A DNA stretch of 64,000 bases from NCBI GenBank assembly GCA_020633125.1, contig JACKEH010000004.1:124001-188000 (forward strand), read 5' to 3'. Origin of the DNA: Sandaracinus sp. Its GTDB lineage: Bacteria; Myxococcota_A; Polyangia; Polyangiales; Houyiibacteriaceae. A program made the position numbers and the translations under genes. The notes under the pieces were generated by a model that had not been told where the DNA came from, ran no database searches, and worked only from the letters and a program-made list of their open reading frames with translations. Positions 16,575-25,800 of this stretch are shown here, one piece after another (positions within the stretch are counted from its first letter, which is position 1; each line of letters starts with the position of its first letter).

Positions 16575-17170
16575 ATTCCGACGCGCGGCACGCGCCGGCG
16601 GCGGCGCGCAACCGCGACCCGATTCTCTCGGTCCTCCGCGACGTGCTTCCGTCGCGGGGGATCGTGCTCGAGATCGCGAGCGGCACGGGTGAGCACGCGG
16701 TGCACTTCGCGGCCGCGCTTCCCGCGCTGATCTGGCAACCGACCGATCGCGACGAGGACGCGCTGCGCTCGATCGCGGTGCATCGCGCGGAAGCCGAGCT
16801 CCCGAACCTTCGTCCGCCGCTTCGTCTCGACTTGCTCGAACCGTGGCCCGTCGAAGCCGCCGACGCGTTGGTCGCGATCAACGTGATCCACATCTCGCCG
16901 TGGGAAGCGACGCTCGCGCTCTTCTCCGGCGCCGCCCGCGTGTTGACTTCGGGCGCGCCGCTCGTGACCTACGGGCCTTACGTGATCGACGGGGTGCACA
17001 CCGCGCCGAGCAACGAAGCGTTCGACGCGTCGCTCCGCGCCCGCGACCCGCGGTGGGGAGTCCGTGATGTGGCGGAGATCGAGCGTGTCGCCGAGGAGGC
17101 GGGGCTCGTCCTGGAGCAACGCGTCGCGATGCCCGCCAACAACTTCACGTTGGTGTTTCGGCGGCGCTGA
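16571..17170 (+). CDS. DUF938 class I SAM-dependent methyltransferase-like protein
   Basis: 199 residues from a GTG that overlaps the panD stop, so translation is coupled. Motif I of the SAM fold is GIVLEIASGTGEHAVHFA. It is followed by LIWQPTDRDEDALRSI, INVIHISPWEATLALF and a C-terminal PANNFTLVFRR. This matches DUF938 proteins (about 200 residues), predicted methyltransferases with no established substrate. Its link with panD may be simple operon packing. It converges on the Nramp-like gene 24 bases away. Confidence 0.88.
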   Translation: MNSDARHAPAAARNRDPILSVLRDVLPSRGIVLEIASGTGEHAVHFAAALPALIWQPTDRDEDALRSIAVHRAEAELPNLRPPLRLDLLEPWPVEAADALVAINVIHISPWEATLALFSGAARVLTSGAPLVTYGPYVIDGVHTAPSNEAFDASLRARDPRWGVRDVAEIERVAEEAGLVLEQRVAMPANNFTLVFRRR

Positions 17171-17194
17171 CCTCGTCGTCGGCGGAACGCGTCG

Positions 17195-18481
17195 TCAGCC
17201 GCACGAGAGCCAGAGCCAGCCGACGGCGATCGCAGCTTGCACGACGATGCCCGCGAGGCTTCCGAAGCGCAGCATCGGCGACATGCGGCCCTCGGCGGGC
17301 ACGTCACGCATCGCCGCGTGGTTGAGCGAGGCGAGGATCGGCGCGGTGAGGAACGACGCCGTCGTGGCGAAGTCGACGAGCGTCTTCAACGAGCTCGCCG
17401 CGAACGCGAGGATGCTCATCGAGCCGACGAAGAGGACCCCGGCGGCCACGGCGTAGGCACGCCCGAGCCGTGGCTCGGTGTCGTTCGCGACGTCGAGCGG
17501 TCGCTCGGGTCCTCGAAACCGATCGGTCAACGCGGCGAGGGCGCGTGGGAAGCCGTCGACCACGGTGAAGGTCGTCGAGAACATCACGAGGAACGCCGCC
17601 GCGCCCACGAGCGGCCGAGACCACTCGCCGAGCATCTCGGCGTAGAGGCCGACGACGAGCGAGCCGAACGCGTGCGCCTGCGCCGGAATCTCGACCTCGC
17701 GACCGTGAAGCACCGCGACACCGAGCAGCACGAAGCAGAGCGCGAGCACCACGGTGCCGCCGTAGCCGACGTGAAAGTCCACGAGGCTCGCGCGGACGCT
17801 CGGCAGCCGCTTCGAGTCGCGTGCGCGCGCGAGCACCCAGAGCGACTGCCAGAGACTCACGTCGATGGCGCTCGGCATCCAACCGACCAACGCGGCCACG
17901 AAGAGCCAATCGCCGCGCCCGAAGCTGGCGACGTCGGGGATCCAGGGAAGCCCCCAATCGACGCGGCCCAAGGCGAGCACGGTCGCGATCACCGTGGCGA
18001 CGGTGAGCACGGCGACGGCAACCTTCGTGATGCGGTCGAGCCATTTGTAGCTGCCGACCGCGAGGAGGCCGAGGCAGAAGACCAGGAGCCCACCCGAAGC
18101 GAGCACCGGCGAGGCTTGAAGCCCGAGCAACGCGAGAAGCAGCGCGGCGCATACGAAGGTCACCGCAGCTTGCACGCCGAACATCGTCGCGACCGTCACG
18201 AGCCCGTAGAGCACCAAGGGCGCGCGACCGAGCCGGCGGTATCCCTCGAGCATGGAGGTGCGGGTGGCGGCCGCGTATTGCGGGCCGAGTCGGAATGCCG
18301 GGTACTTCACCAGGTTCGCGAGCAGGATCACGAGGACGAGCGAGAGCCCGTAGCTCGCGCCGGCTCGGGTCGATTGCACGAGATGGGAGACCCCGACCGC
18401 GGCGCCCGCGAACAAGATCCCCGGACCGATCGCGTGACGGAACGATCGCTCCTCGACGCTGCCCCCCACGGCCTGCCCCAT
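17195..18481 (-). CDS. Nramp-type divalent metal transporter family protein
   Basis: 428 residues from the ATG at 18481, with about eleven hydrophobic segments. The N-terminal GPGILFAGAAVGVSHLVQST occupies the place of the Nramp helix-1 motif, but the classic DPGN is replaced by AAVGVSH, so it may belong to the divergent Nramp-related group and not the Mn2+/Fe2+ importers. Later helices include FVAALVGWMPSAIDVSLWQS and FLVMFSTTFTVVDGFPRAL. An upstream extension to 18571 is open but Arg-rich and unlikely. No metal-responsive leader is visible. Confidence 0.8.
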   Translation of the reverse strand: MGQAVGGSVEERSFRHAIGPGILFAGAAVGVSHLVQSTRAGASYGLSLVLVILLANLVKYPAFRLGPQYAAATRTSMLEGYRRLGRAPLVLYGLVTVATMFGVQAAVTFVCAALLLALLGLQASPVLASGGLLVFCLGLLAVGSYKWLDRITKVAVAVLTVATVIATVLALGRVDWGLPWIPDVASFGRGDWLFVAALVGWMPSAIDVSLWQSLWVLARARDSKRLPSVRASLVDFHVGYGGTVVLALCFVLLGVAVLHGREVEIPAQAHAFGSLVVGLYAEMLGEWSRPLVGAAAFLVMFSTTFTVVDGFPRALAALTDRFRGPERPLDVANDTEPRLGRAYAVAAGVLFVGSMSILAFAASSLKTLVDFATTASFLTAPILASLNHAAMRDVPAEGRMSPMLRFGSLAGIVVQAAIAVGWLWLSCG

Positions 18482-18549
18482 GGCGGGCGAGCATGGCCCA
18501 GCGCTCGGGAGGAGGCGAGGGCGAAGCGCGCGGATTTCGAGCGCGCAGC

Positions 18550-19110
18550 TCAGCCGACGATGGCGTCCCACGGCGGGGGCGATGTGTCGGCTCCGACCTC
18601 GACCACACGCTGCCGCACGACGACGCGGGTCACCGACGAGGTCTCGGAGACGCGCAAGCGGCTGCCCATGCCCGTCGCGAAGACCGCAGCCATCCCACGT
18701 CGCGGAAAGGGATGCGCGACGTGCGTGATGCGTCCGCTCGGATCACGTCGCTGCCCGCCGAGCAGCCGCGCACCGATCACGGGGTGATCGCCCTGGGTCG
18801 CGTTGGTGCGGCGGTCACGAACGATCCGGCAAACCAACGCGCCGTCGAGGCCGTAGAGGCGGTTCTGCGTCCAGACCTCGACCGCGCACCACGGGTCGCC
18901 GAGCAGGCCGGGAGAGCCGCGTTCGAAGATCTCTTCGAGCTCCAGATCGGGCTCCGGCGCGGCGGGTGAGGGGGCGGCCAACGGGATCGAGGGCCGTGAC
19001 TCGCCGAGGTCGCGCGGGGCGGTGGGCGGCCGGGGAACCTCCACCGGCGGCTCCTCCAGGGGGGAGGAATAACCGCGTTGGGTCTCGCGCGAACGTTTGC
19101 GGGAGCTCAT
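18550..19110 (-). CDS. Conserved-looking hypothetical protein
   Basis: 186 residues, no signal peptide or membrane helix. Residues 1-60 are Pro/Glu-rich and probably disordered. From about 65 a compact domain follows: GDPWCAVEVWTQNRLYGLDG, CRIVRDRRTNATQGDHPVIG and RRGMAAVFATGMGSRLRVSE. I do not recognise the family. The gene precedes the Nramp-like gene in the same direction with a 68-base gap and is divergent from fbp. Confidence 0.6.
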   Translation of the reverse strand: MSSRKRSRETQRGYSSPLEEPPVEVPRPPTAPRDLGESRPSIPLAAPSPAAPEPDLELEEIFERGSPGLLGDPWCAVEVWTQNRLYGLDGALVCRIVRDRRTNATQGDHPVIGARLLGGQRRDPSGRITHVAHPFPRRGMAAVFATGMGSRLRVSETSSVTRVVVRQRVVEVGADTSPPPWDAIVG

Positions 19111-19200
19111 CGGCCGCCGAGCGTATCAGGGTCGGGGCCCGACGTGAGCGCCCGTGAGGGTGCGCCGTGCGTCACCAGCCCTTCGTGCTACCCGAGGCCC

Positions 19201-20232
19201 ATGGACGAGCTTCTTTCCGTCGGTCCGGCTGCGAGCTTCTACGGTCAAACCCTCGAGCAGCACCTGCTGCAGATGCAGCGAAAGCAGACCGGTGCGACCG
19301 GCGATTTCACCGGGCTCTTCCAGCAGATCGCGCTCGCCGCGAAGATCATCGCGAGTCAGGTCTCGAGGGCCGGTCTCGCGAACATCCTCGGCCTCACGGG
19401 CGACGTGAACGTGCAGGGCGAAGAGGTTCAGAAGCTCGACATCTTCGCGAACAACACGCTCGTCCGCTGCGTGCAGCAGGGCGGTCACGTGTGCGTGATG
19501 GGCAGCGAAGAGGTCGAAGATCCGATCCCGGTGCCGCCGCAGTACCCGAAGGGCAAGTACGTCCTTCAGTTCGACCCGCTCGACGGAAGCGGCAACATCG
19601 ACATCAACGCGAGCATCGGCACGATCTTCTCGGTGCACCGGCGCAAGACCGCGGGCAACGGTCCGGGCACGCTCGAGGATTGCCTGCAGCCGGGCCGCGA
19701 CATCGTCGCCGCGGGCTACGTCATCTACGGCTCGTCGAACATGTTCGTGTACTCGGCCGGTCAAGGCGTGCACGGCTTCACGTTCGACCCGGGCATCGGC
19801 GAGTTCTTCCTCTCGCACGAGAACCTGCGGATTCCCGCGCGTGGCGACACGTACTCGATCAACGAGGGCAACTACCACAAGTGGACCGAGGAGGTCCGTG
19901 GTTGGGTCGACTGGATCAAACGCGACGAGGGCGAGCGCAAGGCCTACAAGCTTCGCTACATCGGCGCGATGGTCGCGGACTTTCACCGCACGCTGCTGCG
20001 CGGCGGCATCTTCGTGTACCCGGGCGACAAGAAGAACGCGTCGGGCAAGCTGCGTCTGCTCTACGAGGCCTCGCCGCTCGCGTTCGTCTGCGAGCAGGCC
20101 GGAGGCTCCGCGAGCGACGGTCGGGGTCGCATCGTCGACGTGATGCCGACCACGCTTCACCAGCGCACGCCGCTCTACATCGGAAGCTCCGAAGACGTGG
20201 CCGACGCGCTGCGCTTCGTCGCGTCGAAGTGA
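19201..20232 (+). CDS. fbp: Fructose-1,6-bisphosphatase class I
   Basis: 343 residues. It dephosphorylates fructose 1,6-bisphosphate in gluconeogenesis. The family motifs are clear: KLDIFANNTLVRC, MGSEEVEDPI, the metal/substrate site VLQFDPLDGSGNIDINASIG, GYVIYGSSNMFVY, LRYIGAMVADFHRTLLRGGI and EQAGGSASDG. Length is normal (about 335). In the context of an ethylmalonyl-CoA pathway locus 9 kb away it fits growth on C2 or fatty-acid carbon, but no shared regulation is visible. Confidence 0.96.
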   Translation: MDELLSVGPAASFYGQTLEQHLLQMQRKQTGATGDFTGLFQQIALAAKIIASQVSRAGLANILGLTGDVNVQGEEVQKLDIFANNTLVRCVQQGGHVCVMGSEEVEDPIPVPPQYPKGKYVLQFDPLDGSGNIDINASIGTIFSVHRRKTAGNGPGTLEDCLQPGRDIVAAGYVIYGSSNMFVYSAGQGVHGFTFDPGIGEFFLSHENLRIPARGDTYSINEGNYHKWTEEVRGWVDWIKRDEGERKAYKLRYIGAMVADFHRTLLRGGIFVYPGDKKNASGKLRLLYEASPLAFVCEQAGGSASDGRGRIVDVMPTTLHQRTPLYIGSSEDVADALRFVASK

Positions 20233-20286
20233 ACGCGGTCCCACTTCTTTGACCACTTGCGGCCGCAGCGCGTACCCACGAAGTCG

Positions 20287-21240
20287 ATGGCGAAGTCGGG
20301 TCGCGTGCGGGTGATTCGTCGCGTGGTCAGCGCGGCGTTGCTGGGTGTCGTGCTCTATTGGGTCGCCCGCACGGAAGGCGTCGCGGAGCTGCCTTCACGC
20401 CTCGCGCGTCTCGAGCCGCGCTACGTCGCGCTCGCCGTGCTCTTGCCCTTCGTCGCCGTCGCCAGCGGGGTTCGGCGTTGGCAGCTCTTGCTCGCGCACG
20501 AAGGCATTCGACTTCCCTTCACCACCTTGCTCGGTTCGTTCCTTCGCGGTCGCTTCGTCGGCGCGTTCACGCCGAGCACCACCGGGCTCGATCTCTACCG
20601 GCTCGTGGACGTGGCCGGTCGCACGGGCGCCCGTGCGGCGAGTGGGCGCGCGATTCTCGTCGAGAAGCTGCACGGGCTCGTGGCGCTCTCGCTCGTGACC
20701 TTCGCGCTCCTGCCGGCGGGGCTCGCGCGCTTCTTCGGGGCCGCCGGTCTCGCGTTGGCGGGCGTGCTCGGCGTGACGTCGATCGTGGGGCTCGTGCTCG
20801 TGGCTCGCCCCGCCGCGCTGCGTGCGCTGGCGTCCCGCGTGCCGAAGAAGATCCGTGGCCGGGCGACGGAGCTGGCGGAGGTCTTGGCGAGCGCGCCTCC
20901 CACGCCGCGGTTGGTGTGCGAAGTGGCGGCGCTCGGCGTCGTCTCGCACGCAGCGACCGCGACCGTCTTCGTGGCGACCGGCCTCGCGCTCGGGGTGTCC
21001 GCGTCGCCCTTCACGCTGCTCGTGGTCGGCAACGCGATCGTGCTCGCGACCCTCTTGCCCATCAGCGTCGGCGGCGTCGGCGTGCGTGAAGGCACCGCGG
21101 TCGCGCTGCTCGCGTTGGTCGGGGTGGGAGCGGCCGAAGCGACGCTCGTCGGTCTGCTCGGCTATTGCGTGGCGCAGCCGCCGGCGATCGTCGGCGGGCT
21201 CTCGGAGCTCTTCGGTCGCCGCGCGCCCTCGCTCGCCTGA
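20287..21240 (+). CDS. YbhN/UPF0104-type integral membrane protein
   Basis: 317 residues from the ATG at 20287 (a TTG at 20257 is in frame). Six to eight hydrophobic helices are seen. The family core is GSFLRGRFVGAFTPSTTGLD, LVEKLHGLVALSL and NAIVLATLLPISVGGVGVRE, as in the lysylphosphatidylglycerol synthase membrane-domain superfamily (LPG_synthase_TM). Members flip or transfer lipids, and the substrate here is unknown. No soluble aminoacyl-transferase domain is fused. It follows fbp by 54 bases. Confidence 0.8.
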   Translation: MAKSGRVRVIRRVVSAALLGVVLYWVARTEGVAELPSRLARLEPRYVALAVLLPFVAVASGVRRWQLLLAHEGIRLPFTTLLGSFLRGRFVGAFTPSTTGLDLYRLVDVAGRTGARAASGRAILVEKLHGLVALSLVTFALLPAGLARFFGAAGLALAGVLGVTSIVGLVLVARPAALRALASRVPKKIRGRATELAEVLASAPPTPRLVCEVAALGVVSHAATATVFVATGLALGVSASPFTLLVVGNAIVLATLLPISVGGVGVREGTAVALLALVGVGAAEATLVGLLGYCVAQPPAIVGGLSELFGRRAPSLA

Positions 21241-21334
21241 GTCTCCACGTGCGCACGGATCCGTCCGTGCGATGCCGGGGCCCCGGCCAGCCGGTAGCGC
21301 GCTTCGAGAACGAGGAAGCGCAGGAACTGAAGCG

Positions 21335-21381
21335 GAATCTTTCGAAGCGGGGCGGACGAAGTCCGCATATCCGAAAGATTC
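21335..21381. repeat. Nested inverted repeat in an intergenic space
   Basis: Outer arms GAATCTTTCG (21335-21344) and CGAAAGATTC (21372-21381) are perfect. Inside, GCGGAC (21352-21357) and GTCCGC (21361-21366) form a second hairpin with a GAA loop. It lies in the 260-bp gap between the YbhN-like gene and the end of the minus-strand lipoprotein gene. It could be a bidirectional terminator-like element, a small mobile palindrome or an RNA structure. No T-run is present. Confidence 0.55.
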
Positions 21382-21500
21382 AGCGAAACCCACGCGCGAA
21401 GGCGAATTGCCGTTCTAGCGAGCGACCGAAGGGACGGCACGGCAGGCCGCCGCAAGGGGGCCGACGCAAGAAAGTTCGTGCGACGGAGTCGTGCTTCGAG

Positions 21501-23258
21501 TCACTCCAGGCGCGTCAGCTCGACGCCGCCGAGACGAGCGCCTTCGTCAGCGCGAAACCCGATCGACACGTGCGTTCCGAGCCCGTCGACGGTGCAGACG
21601 CGCTCGCGGTCTCCGGTGCGCAGCGTGAGGCGTGAGCCGACGCGAACGATTTCGACCGGCGCCCCTTCGTCGTGCACGAGCGTGCAAAACGCGGGGCCGA
21701 CCTCGCCGGCGCGCGCTCGCATACCAATGGGGGTCGCGAGCTCGGGCCCCAACAAGACGTCGATGGCGCCTTCGAGCGTGAGCATCAGGCGGAAGGACGC
21801 GAAGCGCAGCGTGGCCACCGTGGCGCGCGCATCGTCTTCGAGCGCGACCAACGAGGTCCCTTCGGCGCGCCATTGTGTCGGGCCACCGAGCGCGAGGTCC
21901 GAGCCGAGCAAGGTGGCGGGTGGGTTGCTGAACGGGGTGCGAAGAACGGGGCGCCGAAACGACGCGCCGTCGTCGCCGAGCTCGGCGACGATGCCGTCGG
22001 CCAGCACGACGTTCGTCGCGGGCACACGCGAGGCGTCGACCGCTTCCGAACGACCCGTGCTCGGGTCGATGCGTGCTGCGAAGGCTCGACTCTCACGGCG
22101 TCCGGTCGCGAGCACACGACCGTCGGGAAGCGGCGCGACGCGTACTTCGCTCGCACCTTCCACCGACCACGGGAAGGACTCGGCTTCGAGCTCGACGCCG
22201 AAGCCGCGGTCGCGCACGTGAACGATCGCGACCTGCGGTTCGAGGCCCTCTCGCGCGTCGCCGACCGCGACCAGGCGACCTCCCGGAAGTGCGGCGACGT
22301 CGAAGCTCGCCCAACGCGGAAGGCTCACGTCGACCCGAACGAACGTGAGGCTCAGCGGGTCGAAGAGAAACACCGGGCTCAACACCACGGCGCCGCCGGT
22401 TCCGACACCGCCGACGACCACGACGTGGCCCTCGTCGGTCACCACGACGTGGGGCGAGAGACGCGCGAAGGGGGCGTCGACGCGCTCGCTCAGGCCGGTG
22501 GCGGGGTCGACGACCTCGGCGTCTGCGAGCGGCTCGCCGTCTCCGCTCGTGCGCCCTCCGACCAAGAGCAAGCGACCGTCCGGAAGGCGTGCTGCACCGA
22601 AGTCGCGACGGGGCGAGACGAGCACACCGCTTTCGCGGGGTTCGCCCTCGAGGTCGAAGCGCTCCCAGGTGTCGTGGGCGGGCCCCTCCGTGCCGAGCGC
22701 GCCGCCGAGGACCCACAGACCGTCGTCGGCCGCGAGTGTGGTGTGGCCGACGCGGCGTTGCGCGAGGCCGCCGAGCACGTCGGCGAGCACCTCCCCGGGC
22801 CTCAGGCGCACCAAGCGACGTGTGCCGAGCGTGCCTTCGAGGCCGCCGACGATCGCCAAGCTTCCGTCGCCGAGCGCCACGGCCTCGCCGCCGGACAACG
22901 CCAAGGCCGGGTCGGGGGAAGGACACGAGCGCTCGAGCGGCGAGAGCAGCAGCGAGCCTTCGGTCGGGGCGATCAGCCAACGAACGCCCACCGCCTCCCA
23001 GTCGCCGCTTCGCGCACGTGCGGTCAGCAAACGTGTCTCGGCGGGGAATCGATCGATGTCCCGTGGACCCTCGGAGGGCCGCAGCAGCTCGATGGTCCGT
23101 GCATCCGAGGCTGGGAAGTCGCCGAGCGCTTCGACGAGCAGCTCGCTCGGCAGCACGGTCGGACGGCAATCGTCCGCGGTGGGCAGGCGCAACGTGAGGC
23201 CGGCCAACGTGACCTCGGGATCGGGGGTGCACCCGATCAACGCACACAGGATCGCCAT
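21501..23258 (-). CDS. Kelch-like repeat lipoprotein paired with a kinase
   Basis: 585 residues from the ATG at 23258, which gives a short lipoprotein-like start MAILCALIGCTPDPEV (candidate lipobox LIGC). The body contains repeated GG-type blades: GDGSLAIVGGLEGTLGTRRL, DDGLWVLGGALGTEGPAHDT, LPDGRLLLVGGRTSGDGEPL, DEGHVVVVGGVGTGGAVV and LPGGRLVAVGDAREG, spaced about 50 residues. This is the pattern of a kelch-type beta-propeller. The last 150 residues look like a separate beta-sandwich, FRLMLTLEGAIDVLLGPELA. It is divergent from the PEGA kinase with only 34 bases between starts, so the two likely share a promoter region. Confidence 0.7.
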   Translation of the reverse strand: MAILCALIGCTPDPEVTLAGLTLRLPTADDCRPTVLPSELLVEALGDFPASDARTIELLRPSEGPRDIDRFPAETRLLTARARSGDWEAVGVRWLIAPTEGSLLLSPLERSCPSPDPALALSGGEAVALGDGSLAIVGGLEGTLGTRRLVRLRPGEVLADVLGGLAQRRVGHTTLAADDGLWVLGGALGTEGPAHDTWERFDLEGEPRESGVLVSPRRDFGAARLPDGRLLLVGGRTSGDGEPLADAEVVDPATGLSERVDAPFARLSPHVVVTDEGHVVVVGGVGTGGAVVLSPVFLFDPLSLTFVRVDVSLPRWASFDVAALPGGRLVAVGDAREGLEPQVAIVHVRDRGFGVELEAESFPWSVEGASEVRVAPLPDGRVLATGRRESRAFAARIDPSTGRSEAVDASRVPATNVVLADGIVAELGDDGASFRRPVLRTPFSNPPATLLGSDLALGGPTQWRAEGTSLVALEDDARATVATLRFASFRLMLTLEGAIDVLLGPELATPIGMRARAGEVGPAFCTLVHDEGAPVEIVRVGSRLTLRTGDRERVCTVDGLGTHVSIGFRADEGARLGGVELTRLE

Positions 23259-23292
23259 GCGAACGGGCGACACGGGGTATCCTGTCGCACGG

Positions 23293-25008
23293 ATGGCGGC
23301 GGGCGTGCAATCGGAGGACGGCGCGGGGAGGGTGGTGCCCTTCGGGAAATACCTCCTCGACGCGTTGCTCGCCGAGGGGGGCATGGCGCGTGTCTACCGC
23401 GCGAGGCTGCGTGGCGCGCTCGGTTTCGAGAAGCCGTTGGTGGTCAAGCAGGTCCGCCCGGAGCTCGCCCGCGACCCGCGCTTCGTCGCGATGTTCGTCG
23501 AAGAAGCGAAGACGTTGGTTCGCTTGAGCCACCCCCACATCGTCCCCGTGTACGAGCTCGGGGTCGTCGACGGCACGTACTTCCTCGCGATGGAGCTCGT
23601 CGAAGGGCCGACGCTCGCGAACCTCTTGCGCGAAGGGCCGCTGCCAGCGACTTGGGTGGCCCGGCTCGGCGAGCAGATCGCGGAGGCGTTGCATCACGCG
23701 CACGATCGTTTCGGGCTCGTTCATCGCGACGTGACGCCGCGCAACGTGTTGGTCGACGTGGAAGGACACGCGCGCCTCGTCGACTTCGGCATCGCGACAC
23801 CGGCCGAGGGGCTCTCGGGCGAGGTCTTCGGGTCGCCGGGATACATGTCACCCGAGCAGCTGCGCGGTGAACCGCTCGACGCGCGCTCCGACCTCTTCTC
23901 GCTCGGTGCGGTGCTTCATCAAGCGCTCACGGGACGCGCGACGTTCCTTCCCACCGACCTTCGCGACGCCAAGGGAGCGTCCGAGGCGGCGCGAAGGGCG
24001 ACGTTGGCGGGTGAGGTGCCGCCGCTCCCGGAGGAGGTCGCAGCGCCCCTTCGCGAGTGTGTGATGGCGTGCCTCGCGCCCCGCCGAGAAGACCGACCGG
24101 CCACCGCCGCCGTCGTCGCCCGTTCGCTTCGGACCTGGTTGGCCAGCGCCGCGCCGGGGGGTGTGGGTGCCGAGCTCGCGGACCGGGCGCGGGAGGCCAC
24201 GGCGAAACCCACGACCGACGACGTCGGACCGGTGACGGTCACCTCGCGCAAGGGCGAGGTTCGCTCGTTGGCCACCGCGTCGGTGTTGACCGAAGCGTTG
24301 GGACGCGAGGTCGGAGCGACCGCTCCGGTGACGGGTCGTGCGCGCGACTCCGCCCCTTCGGTGGAGGGCACGGCGCCGATTCCGGGGCGTCGTAGCCGCG
24401 AGCCCGAAGCGCCCGAGAGCGTCGAACGGACGCCGACGCCCGAGACCGCCACGGCGGGTTCGTCTCCCGAGGCCGAGGTCGTGGCGAGGGCTTCGGCCGA
24501 ACCGCGCTCGGTCGAGGTTTTCGCAGCGGAAGCGCGCGAACCCGGAACGTCTCGGTGGCTCGGCTTGGCCGCCCTCGGGGCGGTCGTGCTCGTCGTCGCC
24601 GTGTGGTCCTCGCGCCGCGACGAGACCCCCGAGCCCGTCGTCGAGCCCACCCCCGTGGTCGAAGCCGTGCGGGCCCCCACCGAGCCCGAGCCCGTTCCGG
24701 TCGAGCCACCGAGCCCGATGGAAGCTCCCATGGAAACTGCGCCCGAGGTGGTCGAGCCCGACCCGGTGCCGACCCGCGGGGAGATCACCGTGCACGCCAC
24801 GCCCTGGGCCGAGGTTTCGCTCGACGGCCGACCGCTCGGCACGACGCCCATTCGTCGAACGAGCATCGGTGCCGGCGCGCACGTGCTCGTGTTCGAGAAT
24901 CCGCCGCTCGGGCGTAGTTTGCGGGTTCCGGTGCGGGTCGAGCCCGGTCAGTCGCTTCGGATTCTCGCCGATCTGACGACCGAGGACCCTCGCGCACGCA
25001 TCCGTTGA
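23293..25008 (+). CDS. Ser/Thr protein kinase with transmembrane and PEGA domains
   Basis: 571 residues. The kinase domain (about 17-290) has LLAEGGMARVY, Lys52 in LVVKQV, VHRDVTPRNV (Asp146; the usual HRDLKPEN Lys is Thr), VDFGIAT (Asp164) and FGSPGYMSPEQ. A long low-complexity linker follows, then one membrane helix (LGLAALGAVVLVVAVW, around 418-435), a Pro/Glu-rich spacer and a C-terminal PEGA domain (GEITVHATPWAEVSLDGRPL). The PEGA part would be outside the membrane and may sense surface layers or bind partners. The HRD-T-N variant is common in myxobacterial kinases and can still be active. Confidence 0.92.
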   Translation: MAAGVQSEDGAGRVVPFGKYLLDALLAEGGMARVYRARLRGALGFEKPLVVKQVRPELARDPRFVAMFVEEAKTLVRLSHPHIVPVYELGVVDGTYFLAMELVEGPTLANLLREGPLPATWVARLGEQIAEALHHAHDRFGLVHRDVTPRNVLVDVEGHARLVDFGIATPAEGLSGEVFGSPGYMSPEQLRGEPLDARSDLFSLGAVLHQALTGRATFLPTDLRDAKGASEAARRATLAGEVPPLPEEVAAPLRECVMACLAPRREDRPATAAVVARSLRTWLASAAPGGVGAELADRAREATAKPTTDDVGPVTVTSRKGEVRSLATASVLTEALGREVGATAPVTGRARDSAPSVEGTAPIPGRRSREPEAPESVERTPTPETATAGSSPEAEVVARASAEPRSVEVFAAEAREPGTSRWLGLAALGAVVLVVAVWSSRRDETPEPVVEPTPVVEAVRAPTEPEPVPVEPPSPMEAPMETAPEVVEPDPVPTRGEITVHATPWAEVSLDGRPLGTTPIRRTSIGAGAHVLVFENPPLGRSLRVPVRVEPGQSLRILADLTTEDPRARIR

Positions 25009-25014
25009 ACGCAC

Positions 25015-25043
25015 GAAAAAAGGCGCCGCTCGAAGGCGGCGCC
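25015..25043 (-). terminator. Terminator of the AgmX/PglI-like gene
   Basis: GGCGCCGC (25022-25029) and GCGGCGCC (25036-25043) form an 8-bp stem with loop TCGAAG. Reading leftward, seven T follow (AAAAAAA at 25015-25021 on the plus strand). It sits 18 bases after the stop at 25062. Confidence 0.88.
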
Positions 25044-25061
25044 CACGTCATGTTCGAGCGC

Positions 25062-25643
25062 TCACTGCTGGGGCGAGAGCGCGAACGGCACGTTGACTTG
25101 CACGCAGCCCCCCGACGGCGCGGGGAAGCGCCAGCCTTGCACGATGCGGCGCACGCACGAGAAGACCTCGTTGTCTCGCAGCGAGCCGCCGACGCGCATC
25201 TGGTCGATCGTGCCGTCGCGCTCGACGAGCACCGCCACCTGCACCGTGCCCTGCAGCACGTTGTTCACCTTGAGGCGGCGCTCGTAGCATTGGCGGACCT
25301 GGGAACGCGCAGGCGCCACGACCGACAGGATCTGTTGCTGCGTGAGCTCGCCGTTGCACTCGCGCGGCTGCGGCGCGCGCATCGTCGACATGGTCGGCTC
25401 TTCGGGAGGGCCCGAGTCGATCGGTCCCGCGTCGGGCTCTTCCTCCGGGATCTCGAGCATCGGCTCCATCACCGGTCGCTGAACGATGCCCGCGTCGGGC
25501 GCGACGGCGACCGGCGGCGGCGTCTCTTCGCCCCCAGCCATCAGGAAGTAGACACCCACCGCACCGAGCAGCAGCAGGATGCCGAGGAGCGCGTAGCGCG
25601 CGCCTCCTCCGGACTCGGGCGGCGGCGGCGTGGATTCGGTCAC
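25062..25643 (-). CDS. AgmX/PglI C-terminal (TonB-like) domain protein
   Basis: 193 residues from the GTG at 25643, preceded by a purine-rich AGGGGAAACTT. It has one N-terminal membrane helix (YALLGILLLLGAVGVYFLMA), a Pro/Asp/Glu-rich spacer, then a C-terminal domain with TQQQILSVVAPARSQVRQCY, VQVAVLVERDGTIDQMRVGG and VRRIVQGWRFPAPSGGCV. This domain is found in myxobacterial gliding-related proteins AgmX/PglI and resembles TonB C-termini. Here it stands alone without ExbB/ExbD neighbours, so a gliding role is only a possibility. Confidence 0.8.
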   Translation of the reverse strand: MTESTPPPPESGGGARYALLGILLLLGAVGVYFLMAGGEETPPPVAVAPDAGIVQRPVMEPMLEIPEEEPDAGPIDSGPPEEPTMSTMRAPQPRECNGELTQQQILSVVAPARSQVRQCYERRLKVNNVLQGTVQVAVLVERDGTIDQMRVGGSLRDNEVFSCVRRIVQGWRFPAPSGGCVQVNVPFALSPQQ

Positions 25644-25800
25644 GAAGTTTCCCCTCTCTAGGTCGCCCCTCGAACGTGGCCACGCGCGTCCGAGCGGTCG
25701 AAGGCTCCCACGGAGCGCCGCGAAAGTAGCAGACTCGCGGGCGATGGGCAGCGAAACCGACGTCGGTCGGATCCCGGCAGGGGACGGTGGCTCAGCGTCC

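Noticed and set aside
23258..23384. A longer N-terminus of the kelch-like lipoprotein from 23384
   Set aside because: It would overlap the kinase start and lacks a signal; the ATG at 23258 gives a lipoprotein-like start.
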